64,000 nucleotides of DNA, taken from assembly GCA_035624785.1 (NCBI GenBank), contig DASPQV010000048.1, positions 117,170 through 181,169 on the forward strand, given 5' to 3'. The DNA is from JAJZNI01 sp035624785 (GTDB lineage: Bacteria > Chloroflexota > Dormibacteria > Aeolococcales > Aeolococcaceae). A program made the position numbers and the translations under genes. Shown piece after piece: positions 43,955-53,213 of the stretch (the stretch's first letter is position 1; each line of letters opens with the position of its first letter). The notes below the pieces were generated by a model, which did no database searches, was not told the origin of the DNA, and worked only from the letters and a program-made list of their open reading frames with translations.

Positions 43955-44692
43955 ATGAACGAGGCCAGGCTCGACGACCCCGGGGGCGCCGCCGACCTGG
44001 CGGTCCGGGTCGGGGATTTCAGCGGCTCCCTGGAGCAGCTGGTCCTGGCCGCCCAGCGGGGGGATATCGACCTGCGCCAGCTCTCGGTCACCCAGGTGAC
44101 GGCCCAGGTCAGCCGCCAGATCGCCAGGCACGAGTCCGGGGGCGACCTTCGTCAGGCGGCCGAGGGGCTCAGCCTCCTGGCCCGGCTGCTCTCCATCAAG
44201 GCGGCCCACGTGACCGGTGACGCGGTCCCGCCCGAGGAGGCCGACGTCCCCGTCGACGACCCCGAGGCCGGGCGCCGCCTGGCCGAGTACCGGATATTCC
44301 GGGCCGCCATGGAGACGCTGCTTCTCGAGCCCGCCGAGCTCGGTACTCGCAGCTTCCTCAGCCTGATCTCTGCCGAGGTCCTACCCCTGGAGCGGCTGCG
44401 CATCGCCCCGGATCGCCTGGCCGCCGCCTTCCGCCAGGTCCTGGAGAGGCTGGCGGACCAGGCGCCCCTGCCGGTCGGCATGATCACCTTCTCGGTCGAA
44501 GAGAAGGCGGATTGGCTGCGCGGCCTGCTCGCCGCCGGAGCGGTGGACTTCGAGGCGATCTTCAGCGGAGTGGAGAGCCGTCTGGAGGCGGTCGCCTGCT
44601 TCCTCGGCCTTCTCAACCTGCTGGGGCGGGGGGAGGCGATCGTGGACCAGCCGGAGCCGTTCGGGCCCATCCGAGTGTCAGCCGGTGTCTGA
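43955..44692 (+). CDS. scpA: Segregation and condensation protein A
   Basis: 245 aa kleisin of the bacterial condensin Smc-ScpAB. FSGSLEQLVLAAQRGDIDLRQLSV is the N-terminal helical domain that binds Smc; LLARLLSIKAAHV follows; the C-terminal winged helix is GRGEAIVDQPEPFGPIRV. Start ATG 43955 follows from the -10 box; ATG 43946 would add three residues. It overlaps scpB by 8 nt. smc is not in the window. Confidence 0.92.
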   Translation: MNEARLDDPGGAADLAVRVGDFSGSLEQLVLAAQRGDIDLRQLSVTQVTAQVSRQIARHESGGDLRQAAEGLSLLARLLSIKAAHVTGDAVPPEEADVPVDDPEAGRRLAEYRIFRAAMETLLLEPAELGTRSFLSLISAEVLPLERLRIAPDRLAAAFRQVLERLADQAPLPVGMITFSVEEKADWLRGLLAAGAVDFEAIFSGVESRLEAVACFLGLLNLLGRGEAIVDQPEPFGPIRVSAGV

Positions 44693-45491
44693 GGAGTGGC
44701 AGGCCGAGCCAGCTACCTCGGTCACGTGCGGGGGCGGCGACGGACCTCCTGGCCCACCCACTCCGGAGGCGGTCGAGCCGCTGGATCTCGGCGGCGGCGC
44801 GGCTGAGGAGGAGGAGGAGGAGGGCGCCGATCTGGACCGGGATGACATCGGGCGGCCGGTGGTCCCGGAGTGGATCCGCGACGCCGAGCCGGAGGACCTC
44901 GCCCTGGCGGTCGAGGCGGTCTGCTTCGTGCTCAACCGGCCGGTGAGCCTTGCCGAGCTGAGCGCTCTGCTCGGCCGGCATCCCCGAAGCGTCAGCGAAG
45001 CCGTCGATGCCCTGGCTTCCCAGCTCCGAAGCCGGGGGTTGATGTTGCAGCGGCATCTCGACCAGATCCAGCTGGTGACCCGGCCCCAGGTGGCCTGGGC
45101 GGCACAACGGGCGCTCAATCCTGAGAAGCCCACTCGGCTCAGCCGGCCGGCGCTGGAGACGCTGGCCATCGTTGCCTACCGCCAGCCGGTGACGCGCGCG
45201 GGGATCGAATCGATCCGCGGCGTCGACTGCGAATCGGTCCTGGAGAGCCTGGAGCGGCGAGGTCTGGTCACCGAGGTGGGGCGAGCCGAGAGCCCGGGGC
45301 AGCCGCGCCTGTTCGCCACCACCCTGCGCTTCCTCCAGCTGGTGGGCCTCGAAACCATCGCGCAGCTGCCGCCACTCCCGGATGGATCGGCGATGCCCGC
45401 CGAGCAGCGACAGGCATGGTCCGTCGCCCTGGACGGCGCGGCAGACCGGGGCGGCGAAGGCGATCCCCCGAGCGTTGCTGAGCGGCCGTGA
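44685..45491 (+). CDS. scpB: Segregation and condensation protein B
   Basis: 268 aa, two winged-helix domains: ALAVEAVCFVLNRPVSLAELSALLG and LSRPALETLAIVAYRQPVTRAGIESIRGVD (the latter diagnostic). A ~60-residue N-terminal extension contains a run of seven Glu (AAEEEEEEGAD) and is probably disordered. It partners with ScpA. GTG start; the stop overlaps rluB. Confidence 0.93.
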   Translation: MSEEWQAEPATSVTCGGGDGPPGPPTPEAVEPLDLGGGAAEEEEEEGADLDRDDIGRPVVPEWIRDAEPEDLALAVEAVCFVLNRPVSLAELSALLGRHPRSVSEAVDALASQLRSRGLMLQRHLDQIQLVTRPQVAWAAQRALNPEKPTRLSRPALETLAIVAYRQPVTRAGIESIRGVDCESVLESLERRGLVTEVGRAESPGQPRLFATTLRFLQLVGLETIAQLPPLPDGSAMPAEQRQAWSVALDGAADRGGEGDPPSVAERP

Positions 45492-46321
45492 CCCCGATGC
45501 GGCTCAATCAGTTCCTGGCACGCCGGGGGGTGGCCTCGCGGCGCGGCGCTGACCAGCTCATCGGTGCCGGTCGGGTCACCGTCAACCGCGCCGAGGCGAT
45601 GGTCGGCGCCGCCGTGGACCCGGACCGCGACCGTGTCGAGGTCGATGGCCGGCCGGTGGCGGGCGCTTCCGCGGTCGCCACGATCATGCTCAACAAGCCA
45701 CCCGGGATCGTGACCACGGTGCGGGACCCGCAGCACCGCCCCACCGTGATGGGTCTGCTCTCGCGCTCGCGGCAGAGCACCCCCTCGCCAGGCCTCCTCC
45801 CTGGGGGCCGCCCCCGACCCGGCCGGCGGGGCATCGCGACCGCGGGGCCTCCGACCCCGCCGGGACCAACGCCGGCCTCCGTCCCAGGGCTGGTCCCGGT
45901 GGGACGCCTCGACGCGTCGAGCCGGGGCCTGCTCCTGCTCAGCTCCGACGGCGAGCTGGTCCACCGCCTCACCCACCCGCGCTATGGCGTCGCCAAGCGC
46001 TACCGGGTGACCCTGGCGGAGCCTGCCAGCGCTGCCCATCTCCGCCTCCTGACGGAGGGCGTCGATCTCGAGGACGGCCGAGCCCGGGCGACGTCGGCAC
46101 GCCGGGGCTCCTCGCCGGCGCAGATCGAGCTGGTCATGGAGGAGGGACGCAAACGGGAGGTCCGACGGCTCTGCGCCGCCCTCGGCCTGGAGGTCATCGA
46201 CCTGGTCCGCGTCGCTTTCGGACCGCTGCGGCTCGGTGATCTGGAGGAGGGGGCGTGGCGCTGGCTCACCGCGGCGGAGCTGCGCCGGCTGCGCGCCAGC
46301 GTGGGGCTGGAGCCAAAGTGA
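45488..46321 (+). CDS. rluB: 23S rRNA pseudouridine synthase, RluB/RsuA family
   Basis: 277 aa. N-terminal S4 domain (MRLNQFLARRGVASRRGADQ), then the catalytic domain with VGRLDASSRGLLLLSSDGE, where Asp is the nucleophile, and the C-terminal EGRKREVRRLCAALG. An insertion of ~45 Pro/Gly/Arg-rich residues (roughly 96-140) splits the domain just before the catalytic motif. scpA-scpB-rluB-cmk is a common gene order. Coupled at both ends by GTGA overlaps. Confidence 0.93.
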   Translation: MTPMRLNQFLARRGVASRRGADQLIGAGRVTVNRAEAMVGAAVDPDRDRVEVDGRPVAGASAVATIMLNKPPGIVTTVRDPQHRPTVMGLLSRSRQSTPSPGLLPGGRPRPGRRGIATAGPPTPPGPTPASVPGLVPVGRLDASSRGLLLLSSDGELVHRLTHPRYGVAKRYRVTLAEPASAAHLRLLTEGVDLEDGRARATSARRGSSPAQIELVMEEGRKREVRRLCAALGLEVIDLVRVAFGPLRLGDLEEGAWRWLTAAELRRLRASVGLEPK

Positions 46322-47016
46322 GCGAGGCGCCGGTGGTGACCGTTGACGGCCCGGCGGGCAGCGGCAAGACGACCCTGGGGCGCCGCCTGGCCATCGAGCT
46401 GGAACTTCCCCTGATCGACACCGGGCTCTTCTACCGGGGCGTGATGGTCGCCGCGGTGCGCCAGGGACTGGGTGTCGGCGACCGGCAGCGGATCATCGAC
46501 CTCGCCGGGCGAACCACCATCGAGATCAACACCGTGGCTGGCGACCTGAGCTGGGAGGCGGTGGTGGACGGACAGGACCCGGGGAGCCTCCTCCACGACC
46601 CGCGCCGGGCGCTCCTCCTCACTACCATCAGCCAGATCCCGGAGGTCCGCCGCCAGCTGCTTCCCCTCCAGCGCAAACCCGCGGGGGCAGGCGCGGTGGC
46701 GGTGGGCCGGGACTGCGGCACCGTGGTCTTTCCCCAGGCCCGGGTGAAGTTCTACCTCCGCGCCGCCGAGGCGCTGCGCACCGCGCGCCGGGAGGCCGAC
46801 CTGGCGCGGCAGGGATCCAGGGTTGACGCCGGCGTCCTCCGCGACGAGATCGGGAGCCGGGATCTCGGTGATGCCGCCGCCATGGTGCCGGCGGCCGACG
46901 CCCTGGTCATCGACACGGAGTCGGCCGGCATCGACGAGATGGTCGCGATCGCCGTGCGGCATTGCGCCGAGGCGGGGCTGGTGGCCGCTCACCGGCGAGC
47001 CGGCGACCGCCGGTGA
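46318..47016 (+). CDS. cmk: Cytidylate kinase
   Basis: 232 aa. P-loop VTVDGPAGSGKTTLGRRLA, IDTGLFYRGVMVAA for the CMP site, and GRDCGTVVFPQARVKFYLRA for the NMP-binding/lid region; Cys stands where Ile is usual in GRDIGTVVFP. GTG overlaps rluB. Makes CDP from CMP. In this gene order it is followed by plsC. Confidence 0.93.
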   Translation: MSEAPVVTVDGPAGSGKTTLGRRLAIELELPLIDTGLFYRGVMVAAVRQGLGVGDRQRIIDLAGRTTIEINTVAGDLSWEAVVDGQDPGSLLHDPRRALLLTTISQIPEVRRQLLPLQRKPAGAGAVAVGRDCGTVVFPQARVKFYLRAAEALRTARREADLARQGSRVDAGVLRDEIGSRDLGDAAAMVPAADALVIDTESAGIDEMVAIAVRHCAEAGLVAAHRRAGDRR

Positions 47017-47741
47017 GCACGAACGGCGCCGCTGCTCGCCCCCACAGCCGGCCGGTGGGCCCCGACCTCAACTACCTGTGGATGCCGGCGCTGGTGCGGC
47101 TTCTCTGCCGGGTCGTCCTCGCCGGCCTCGTCGACGTGGCCGGAACCGAGAATGTCCCCTGCCGCGGCGGGCTGCTGGTGGTCAGCAACCACGCCGGGAG
47201 CATCGATCCGCCCTTCACCGGAGCCAACTTCCCGCGGCGTGACCTCTACTTCATGGCCAAGAGCGAGTACTTCCGCAACCCGATCGGCCGCTTCTTCGTG
47301 GTCGGCTACCACGGTTTCCCGGTGGTGCGCGGAACTGCCGATCGGGCCGCCCTCAAGCAGGCGCTCAGCCTGATCGAGCAGGGCCATGCCGTACTGGTCT
47401 ACGCGGAGGGCCACCGCAGCCCCGATGGGCGGCTCCAGCGGCCCCACCCCGGCGCCGGCTTCCTGGCCCGAGCAGCCGGCGTTCCCATCCTGCCGGTGGC
47501 CGTCTGGGGCACCGAGCGGGTCATCGGCCGGGGCTCGTTCTGGCCCCGCCGAGCTCCCATCCACCTCCGATTCGGCGCTCCCGCGCCGGTCCCGGTCCAG
47601 GATGGGTCAGGGCGCCGCCTCGGCAACCAGGAGGTTGCCGACCGGCTCATGCTGCGCGTGGCTGAGCTTCTCCCGGAGAGCCGACGCGGCGTCTTCGACG
47701 GCCGCCGCCCGTACTGGGCGGTGCCTCCACCGGCCGCGTAG
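47013..47741 (+). CDS. plsC: 1-acyl-sn-glycerol-3-phosphate acyltransferase (PlsC family)
   Basis: 242 aa. Motif I VSNHAGSIDPPFTGAN has HX4D (H-A-G-S-I-D); motif III YAEGHRSPDGRLQR corresponds to the EGTRS block; motif IV ILPVAVWGTERV is present. One hydrophobic segment near the N terminus. It makes phosphatidate, the substrate of CdsA at 6.7 kb. GTG overlaps cmk. Confidence 0.92.
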   Translation: MSTNGAAARPHSRPVGPDLNYLWMPALVRLLCRVVLAGLVDVAGTENVPCRGGLLVVSNHAGSIDPPFTGANFPRRDLYFMAKSEYFRNPIGRFFVVGYHGFPVVRGTADRAALKQALSLIEQGHAVLVYAEGHRSPDGRLQRPHPGAGFLARAAGVPILPVAVWGTERVIGRGSFWPRRAPIHLRFGAPAPVPVQDGSGRRLGNQEVADRLMLRVAELLPESRRGVFDGRRPYWAVPPPAA

Positions 47742-47753
47742 GCGGGCCTGAAG

Positions 47754-50657
47754 GTGGTAGGCGCCGCCGGTAAGGAGCCCGTGGCGGAGCCCGACGGCGG
47801 GCCGCTGGATGCCGAGTTCGTCGCCTTCGACCTGGAGACGACCGGGCTCTCCCCCAAGACCGATCGGGTCATCGAGGTCGGCGCCGTCCGCTTCTCACTC
47901 CGGGGCGAGAAGCGCCGGGACCTCCAGCTCTTCGTCGACGCGGGCGTCCCGGTCCCCCTTCCGGTCCAGCGGCTGACCGGGATCAGCGACCAGGACCTGG
48001 CCGGCCAGCCCTCGCCGGTCGAGGCAATCGCCCAGCTGGCGGAGTTCTGCCGCGGCGCCGAGCTGGTCGGGCACGGGGCGGTCTTCGACCTCGCCTTCTG
48101 CGCCGTGCTTCTTCCCGAGGCCTTCGCGCACCGGCAGGCGCTGGACACCCTCGAGGTCGCCCGGATCGTGCTGCCGCTGGCTCAGAGCCATAACCTCGGG
48201 GCCCTCTGCCAGCTCCTCGGACTGTCTCACGAGCGGCCGCACCGAGCTCTCAGCGACGCTCGGGCGACCGCGGGACTCCTGGAGGCGCTGCTCGCCGCAG
48301 CGGCGGAGATCAGGCCGTCCACCCTCGGCGAGATGCGCCGGGTGGCCGCCCAGGCGGATACGCCGCTCCGCCACTTCTTCGCTCTGGCGGACCCGCGCAG
48401 GCGAGCCGGCGCGCGGCCGGCGGTTGAGCATCCGGCGGCCGCTGGGGAGGGTGGCGGCTGGCTTCCAACGGGTGTGGAGGTGGCATCGGCCCACCCCGCG
48501 GCTGCGGCTGATCTCACCGCCCTGGAGAGCGCGGCGGCAGGCCAGACCGAACCCCAGGCGCTGCTGAGCGGGAGCCTCCCCGAGGTGTCCGTGCGCCTGG
48601 TCGGCCCCGCCGGCGCGATGGGCCAGAGCCCGGAATACGAGTACCGGGAGGCCCAGGAGCAGATGTCGCGTGCGGTGGCACAGAGCCTGGAGAGGGGCGG
48701 CCGGCTGCTGGTGGAGGCCGGGACCGGGGTGGGCAAGACCCTCGGCTACCTGGCCCCGCTGGCCCTCTGGATCGAACGGGGCGGGGGACGCGCGGTGGTG
48801 GCCACCCACACCGTGACCCTCCAGGAGCAGCTCGCCGGGCGCGACCTGCCGGCGCTGCAGCGGCTCCTCCCCCGACCTCTCACCTGGGCGGTCCTCAAGG
48901 GGCGCAGCCACTATGTCAGCCTTCGCCGACTGCGCCGCTACCTGCGCCGCGGTGACGTCGGCCCGCGCGGTCCCGACCTGGACGCCATCCGCTTCAAGCT
49001 CAAGCTTCTCCGGTGGTTGGAGCTCAGCTCGAGCGGCGACCGTGACGAGCTCCACCTGGGCAGCACCGAACGTGAGCTGTGGCGCCAGGTGGAGTCGACG
49101 GGCGACGACTGCCTGGGCAGCCGGTGCGTCCACTGGGCGGACCGGAGCTGCCCGATGGTCGCCGCCCGGCAGCGAGCCGGAGCGGCCGAGCTGGTGGTGA
49201 CGAACCACGCACTGCTGCTGACCGACAGCGCAGCCGAGGCTGGCCTGCTCGGTGACTACGAGGCGCTGGTGGTGGACGAGGCCCACCACCTCGAGGAGGC
49301 TGCGACCCGGGTGGGCGGGCACCGGGTGCTCGGGGCAGACGTCGCAGTCAGCCTGGACCGGCTGCCCCGGGTCGCCGACCCGAACCTGGCTGCCCGGCTC
49401 GACGCCTGCAGGGACGCGGCGCACCGGCTCTTCGGTGAGGCGAAAGGGCTCCTGGCCGAGCGGCTGGGAGCGGGGGAGGGGGCGCCGAGCGGGACGATCA
49501 GCCTCGGCGACGAGGTCCGCCAGGAGCAGCGCCTCCAGACCGTGATCCGAGCCGGGCACCACGCGGTGACCGCCCTCCGCCGCGGTGCCGAGGCGCTCCG
49601 TGGCGCCGACCCGGCTCGGAGCTTCGAATCCCCGTCGCCCGGCGACGACCGGCCGGACGAGGAGGTCACCCTGACGGCGGCGGCGCTCGACACCTGGGCA
49701 CGGGCCATCGAGGAGGTGCTGCTGCGACCGCGACCGGGGCACGTCGCCTGGCTCGAGCTGCGAGCTGAGCAGGCGGAGCTTCGCGATGCCCCGGTAGCGG
49801 CGGGCCGGGAGCTGGGCGCCGGGCTGCTCGACCATGCGAGGACCACCGTGCTCACCTCGGCGACGCTGGCGGTGGCCGGCGACTTCAGCTTCATCAGGCA
49901 GCGCCTGGGCTTGGAGGCCAGGACCGAGGAGCTCGCGGTCGGCTCGCCCTTCGACTTCCTGACCCAGGCGCTCTGCGTGCTGATCACCGACATGCCTCCC
50001 TACGACGACCCCGGGTACGAGCCGGCGCTGGCCGGGATGACCGGGGAGATCGCGCGCCGGCTGGGGGGTCGCACCCTGGGGCTCTTCACCGGTTACGGAA
50101 CGCTCCGCCGGGTGCGGGACATGGTGTCGCGCCGGCTCACCGGAGCCCAGGTGGCGGTGCTGGCGCAGGGGGTGGACGGCACCCGGCGCCAGCTCCTCAC
50201 CTCCTTCCTCCAGAGCCCCCGAACCCTGCTCCTGGGAACGGCCACGTTCTGGGAGGGCATCGATGTGCCCGGTGACGCGCTCCAGTGCGTGGTCATCGCC
50301 AAGCTCCCCTTCGCGGTGCCGACCGACCCCCTGGTCAAGGCGCGCACCGACGGCCTGAGCGACCCGTTCGGCGCGTACATCCTGCCGGAGGCGGTGATCC
50401 GCCTCCGGCAGGGGTTCGGCCGTCTGATCAGGTCGATCACCGACTCCGGGGTGGTGGTCATCGCCGACTCACGGTTGGGCACCCGGGACTACGCCCGGCG
50501 CTTCCTGGAGGCGCTGCCGCCTGCGGAGGTGGTCCGGGAGACCGCCGAGGCGGCGCCCGCCCGGGTCGCCGCGTTCGTCGCCGGGAGGGCGGGCCCGACC
50601 GCGCCGGGCCGCCGCTCCCCCTCCCCGGAAGATGGGGGAGAATCGGCGCCGTGGTGA
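47754..50657 (+). CDS. dinG: DinG-family helicase with N-terminal DEDD exonuclease domain
   Basis: 967 aa. Residues ~20-190: DnaQ-like 3'-5' exonuclease (VAFDLETTGL, VGHGAVFDLAF, HRALSDARATAG). After a ~100-aa linker, an XPD-like superfamily 2 helicase: VEAGTGVGKTLGYLAPLAL (Walker A), VVDEAHHLEEAA, TFWEGIDVPGD and RQGFGRLIRSI. Of the four Cys that hold the Fe-S cluster in E. coli DinG, three are present (CLGSRC...SCPMVAARQ), but the first, expected in KGRxNYLC, is Ser (KGRSHYVSL). GTG 47754 lies 12 nt after plsC. Confidence 0.92.
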   Translation: MVGAAGKEPVAEPDGGPLDAEFVAFDLETTGLSPKTDRVIEVGAVRFSLRGEKRRDLQLFVDAGVPVPLPVQRLTGISDQDLAGQPSPVEAIAQLAEFCRGAELVGHGAVFDLAFCAVLLPEAFAHRQALDTLEVARIVLPLAQSHNLGALCQLLGLSHERPHRALSDARATAGLLEALLAAAAEIRPSTLGEMRRVAAQADTPLRHFFALADPRRRAGARPAVEHPAAAGEGGGWLPTGVEVASAHPAAAADLTALESAAAGQTEPQALLSGSLPEVSVRLVGPAGAMGQSPEYEYREAQEQMSRAVAQSLERGGRLLVEAGTGVGKTLGYLAPLALWIERGGGRAVVATHTVTLQEQLAGRDLPALQRLLPRPLTWAVLKGRSHYVSLRRLRRYLRRGDVGPRGPDLDAIRFKLKLLRWLELSSSGDRDELHLGSTERELWRQVESTGDDCLGSRCVHWADRSCPMVAARQRAGAAELVVTNHALLLTDSAAEAGLLGDYEALVVDEAHHLEEAATRVGGHRVLGADVAVSLDRLPRVADPNLAARLDACRDAAHRLFGEAKGLLAERLGAGEGAPSGTISLGDEVRQEQRLQTVIRAGHHAVTALRRGAEALRGADPARSFESPSPGDDRPDEEVTLTAAALDTWARAIEEVLLRPRPGHVAWLELRAEQAELRDAPVAAGRELGAGLLDHARTTVLTSATLAVAGDFSFIRQRLGLEARTEELAVGSPFDFLTQALCVLITDMPPYDDPGYEPALAGMTGEIARRLGGRTLGLFTGYGTLRRVRDMVSRRLTGAQVAVLAQGVDGTRRQLLTSFLQSPRTLLLGTATFWEGIDVPGDALQCVVIAKLPFAVPTDPLVKARTDGLSDPFGAYILPEAVIRLRQGFGRLIRSITDSGVVVIADSRLGTRDYARRFLEALPPAEVVRETAEAAPARVAAFVAGRAGPTAPGRRSPSPEDGGESAPW

Positions 50658-51592
50658 TCGAAGGGCGCGTGGAGGAGCTTCCCGAACCCGCCAGCCTCCG
50701 CCCCGGGGGGCCGGGCAGCGACCTCGTGGTCGCGCTCGCCCAGATCGCGCCCCGGCTGGGTGACGTCCAGGCCAACCTGGGGCGCCACCTCGAGGTCATC
50801 GCCGCCGCCGTGGAGCGGGGGGCTGACCTGGTGGTGTTCCCCGAGCTGTCCCTGACCGGCTACTTCCTCAAGGACCTGGTCGCCGAGTCGGCGGTGCGCG
50901 CCGGGGGAGAGGAGCTGGCCGCCCTCGCCGACGCCTGCCGGTCGGTCGATGCCGTGGTCGGGTGCATCCTGGAGAGCGACGACCACCGCCTCTTCAATGC
51001 CGCCGCCTACCTGGCCGGAGGCAGGCTGATCCATATTCACCGCAAGGTCTACCTGCCGACCTACGGGATCTTCGACGAGTCCCGCTACCTGGCGCGCGGC
51101 GACCGCTTCCGCGCCTTCGAGGCCCCCCTGGCGTCGGCCCGACCGCGACGTCCATGGCACGCCGGCGTGCTCATCTGCGAGGACATGTGGCACCCGAGCT
51201 CGGCGTACCTGCTGGCTCGTGACGGGGTCGACCTCTTCATCTGCCCCTCGGCGTCGCCCGGACGCGGGGTGGGCCGCGGCTCGGAGCTGGGCACCGCGCA
51301 GAGCTACGACGTGATGACCCGCACCTACGCGCAGCTCTTCACTGCCTACGTCGTGTACTGCAACCGGGTCGGCTACGAGGACGGCATCAACTTCTGGGGT
51401 GGGTCGCGCGTGGTCGATCCCCAGGGGCGGGTCGCCGGCGAACCGGCCGGGAGGGACGAAGCCATCGTCACCCACCGGCTGGATCTCGCCGCCCTGCGCC
51501 GGGCGCGCATCGCCAATCCCATGCTGCGCGACGAGCGCCACGATGTCGTCGACGCCGAGTGCGCCCGGCTGAGCCGCCAGGAGAGGGCATGA
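50654..51592 (+). CDS. Carbon-nitrogen hydrolase, glutaminase-like subunit of split NAD synthetase
   Basis: 312 aa, nitrilase superfamily. The catalytic triad is visible: Glu in VVFPELSLTGYFLKDL, Lys in HRKVYLPTYGIFDE, Cys in GVLICEDMWHPSS. In most bacteria this domain is fused to the NAD synthetase; here the synthetase is the next gene, overlapping by ATGA. It would release ammonia from glutamine for NadE. GTG 50654 overlaps the dinG stop; GTG 50651 is equally possible. Confidence 0.88.
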   Translation: MIEGRVEELPEPASLRPGGPGSDLVVALAQIAPRLGDVQANLGRHLEVIAAAVERGADLVVFPELSLTGYFLKDLVAESAVRAGGEELAALADACRSVDAVVGCILESDDHRLFNAAAYLAGGRLIHIHRKVYLPTYGIFDESRYLARGDRFRAFEAPLASARPRRPWHAGVLICEDMWHPSSAYLLARDGVDLFICPSASPGRGVGRGSELGTAQSYDVMTRTYAQLFTAYVVYCNRVGYEDGINFWGGSRVVDPQGRVAGEPAGRDEAIVTHRLDLAALRRARIANPMLRDERHDVVDAECARLSRQERA

Positions 51593-52449
51593 GGGAAGGT
51601 GACGGCGGGGTGGCTCGCAGCCTGTCCGCCGAGGTGCTGGCCATCGACCCAGCCCTGGTCACCGACATCCTGACCGGGTTCGTCCGGGAGGAGGTCCGCA
51701 AGGTCGGGTTCCGGCGTGGGGTCGTCGGTCTCTCGGGCGGGGTGGACTCGGCGCTGACCCTGGCCATCGCCGGCCGCGCCCTCGGGGCCGGCAACGTGCT
51801 GCCCGTGATCATGCCCTACCGGGAGAGCAGCCCCGCCTCGGAGCGCGACGCGCGCCTGGTGGCGGCGCAGCTGGGCAGCGAGCCGCTGGTGGTCGACATC
51901 TCGCCCCAGGTCGACGCCTATTTCGAGCGCTTCCCGGATGCCGACCGCAATCGCCGCGGCAACAAGATGGCCCGGGAGCGGATGTCCATCCTCTACGACC
52001 TCTCCTGGGCTCGGGGCGCCCTGGTGATCGGCACCTCCAACAAGACCGAGCTCCTCCTCGGCTACAGCACCATCCACGGCGACATGGCCTACGCGCTGAA
52101 CCCGCTCGGAGACCTCTACAAGACCCAGGTCTGGGCCCTGGCCCGCCACCTCGGGCTGCCCGATGCCGTGATCAGCAAGGCTCCGTCCGCGGATCTCTGG
52201 GAGGGCCAGTCCGACGAGGCGGAGCTCGGCTTCACCTACGCGATCGTCGACCTGCTGCTCTTCCACATGGTCGACGAGCGGTGCACCGGTGCCGAGCTCA
52301 GGGCCCTGGGCTTCGCCGATGACCTGGTCGAGCGGGTGGAGCGGCGGGTCCGGGACAGCCAGTACAAGCGGCGCCTGCCGCTGATCGCCAAGCTCTCCGA
52401 CCGGACCATCGACCGGGACTTCCGCTACCCCAGGGACTGGGGGCACTGA
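51589..52449 (+). CDS. nadE: NAD+ synthetase, ammonia-ligase subunit
   Basis: 286 aa. Adenylates and amidates nicotinate adenine dinucleotide. PP-loop VVGLSGGVDSALTLAIAG; IGTSNKTELLLGYSTIHGD and ALNPLGDLYKTQVWALAR form the NaAD site; KAPSADLWEGQSDEAELG is the C-terminal signature. It lacks a glutaminase domain, which the preceding coupled gene supplies. Together with nadK at 41 kb this covers NAD and NADP formation. Confidence 0.94.
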   Translation: MREGDGGVARSLSAEVLAIDPALVTDILTGFVREEVRKVGFRRGVVGLSGGVDSALTLAIAGRALGAGNVLPVIMPYRESSPASERDARLVAAQLGSEPLVVDISPQVDAYFERFPDADRNRRGNKMARERMSILYDLSWARGALVIGTSNKTELLLGYSTIHGDMAYALNPLGDLYKTQVWALARHLGLPDAVISKAPSADLWEGQSDEAELGFTYAIVDLLLFHMVDERCTGAELRALGFADDLVERVERRVRDSQYKRRLPLIAKLSDRTIDRDFRYPRDWGH

Positions 52450-52467
52450 CCTGCCCCCGGGCCGGGT

Positions 52468-52473
52468 CACAAT
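52468..52473 (+). promoter_or_regulatory. Putative -10 box of rsmI
   Basis: CACAAT ends 7 nt before ATG 52481, with no Shine-Dalgarno sequence; it overlaps the alternative ATG at 52472. Confidence 0.35.
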
Positions 52474-52480
52474 GCCCGCG

Positions 52481-53164
52481 ATGGTGAGCGACGCCCCGGG
52501 ACGCCTCAGCGTCGTGGCCACGCCGATCGGCAACCTCGAGGACCTGACCCGCCGTGCCGAGCGAGCGCTGCGGGACTGCGACGCCGTGGTTGCCGAGGAC
52601 AGCCGGCGCACCCGCAGCCTGCTCCGAGCGCTCGGGATCGATAAGGCGGTCCTGTCCCTCCCCGCCTTCGACGAAGCGAGGCGGGTGCCGGCTCTGCTGG
52701 AGCGGCTCAAGTGCGGCCAGCACCTCGCGATCTGCACCGACGCTGGGACGCCGACAGTCAGCGACCCGGGCAGCCGGCTGGTCGCCGCCGCGGTCGAGGC
52801 GGGCGTCACCGTGACCGTCCTGCCCGGCCCCAGCGCGGTCACCGCCGCCCTGGCCGGGTCGGGGCTGGGCGGAGGCGGTGGCTTCGTCTTCCTGGGCTTC
52901 CCAGCGCGCTCCCCGGGGAAGCTCAGGCGCGGCCTGGAGGCGGCCTTGGGGCTCGGCCTCCCGGTCGTTCTCTTCGAGGCCGCCAATCGCCTCGCCCGCA
53001 CCCTCGAGGCCGCGGAGACGGTGCTCGGTGAACGCCCCATCACCGTCGCTCGCGAATTGACTAAAGTCCACGAGACGTTCCATCGCGGCACCGCCCGCGA
53101 GCTGGCCGACCGCTTCCGCAGTCAGCCGCCTCGGGGCGAGTGCACCATCGTCATCGGGGCATGA
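52481..53164 (+). CDS. rsmI: 16S rRNA (cytidine1402-2'-O)-methyltransferase RsmI
   Basis: 227 aa, SPOUT-unrelated tetrapyrrole-methylase fold. LSVVATPIGNLEDLTRRAERAL is the family N terminus; AEDSRRTRSLL, CTDAGTPTVSDPGSRLV and VLPGPSAVTAAL form the SAM site; a shortened C terminus ends GECTIVIGA. ATG 52472 would add three residues. Confidence 0.94.
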   Translation: MVSDAPGRLSVVATPIGNLEDLTRRAERALRDCDAVVAEDSRRTRSLLRALGIDKAVLSLPAFDEARRVPALLERLKCGQHLAICTDAGTPTVSDPGSRLVAAAVEAGVTVTVLPGPSAVTAALAGSGLGGGGGFVFLGFPARSPGKLRRGLEAALGLGLPVVLFEAANRLARTLEAAETVLGERPITVARELTKVHETFHRGTARELADRFRSQPPRGECTIVIGA

Positions 53165-53213
53165 CAGCGCCACCATCCGCGGCCGACGCGGAGCGATCCC
53201 AATCCAGACGGCA

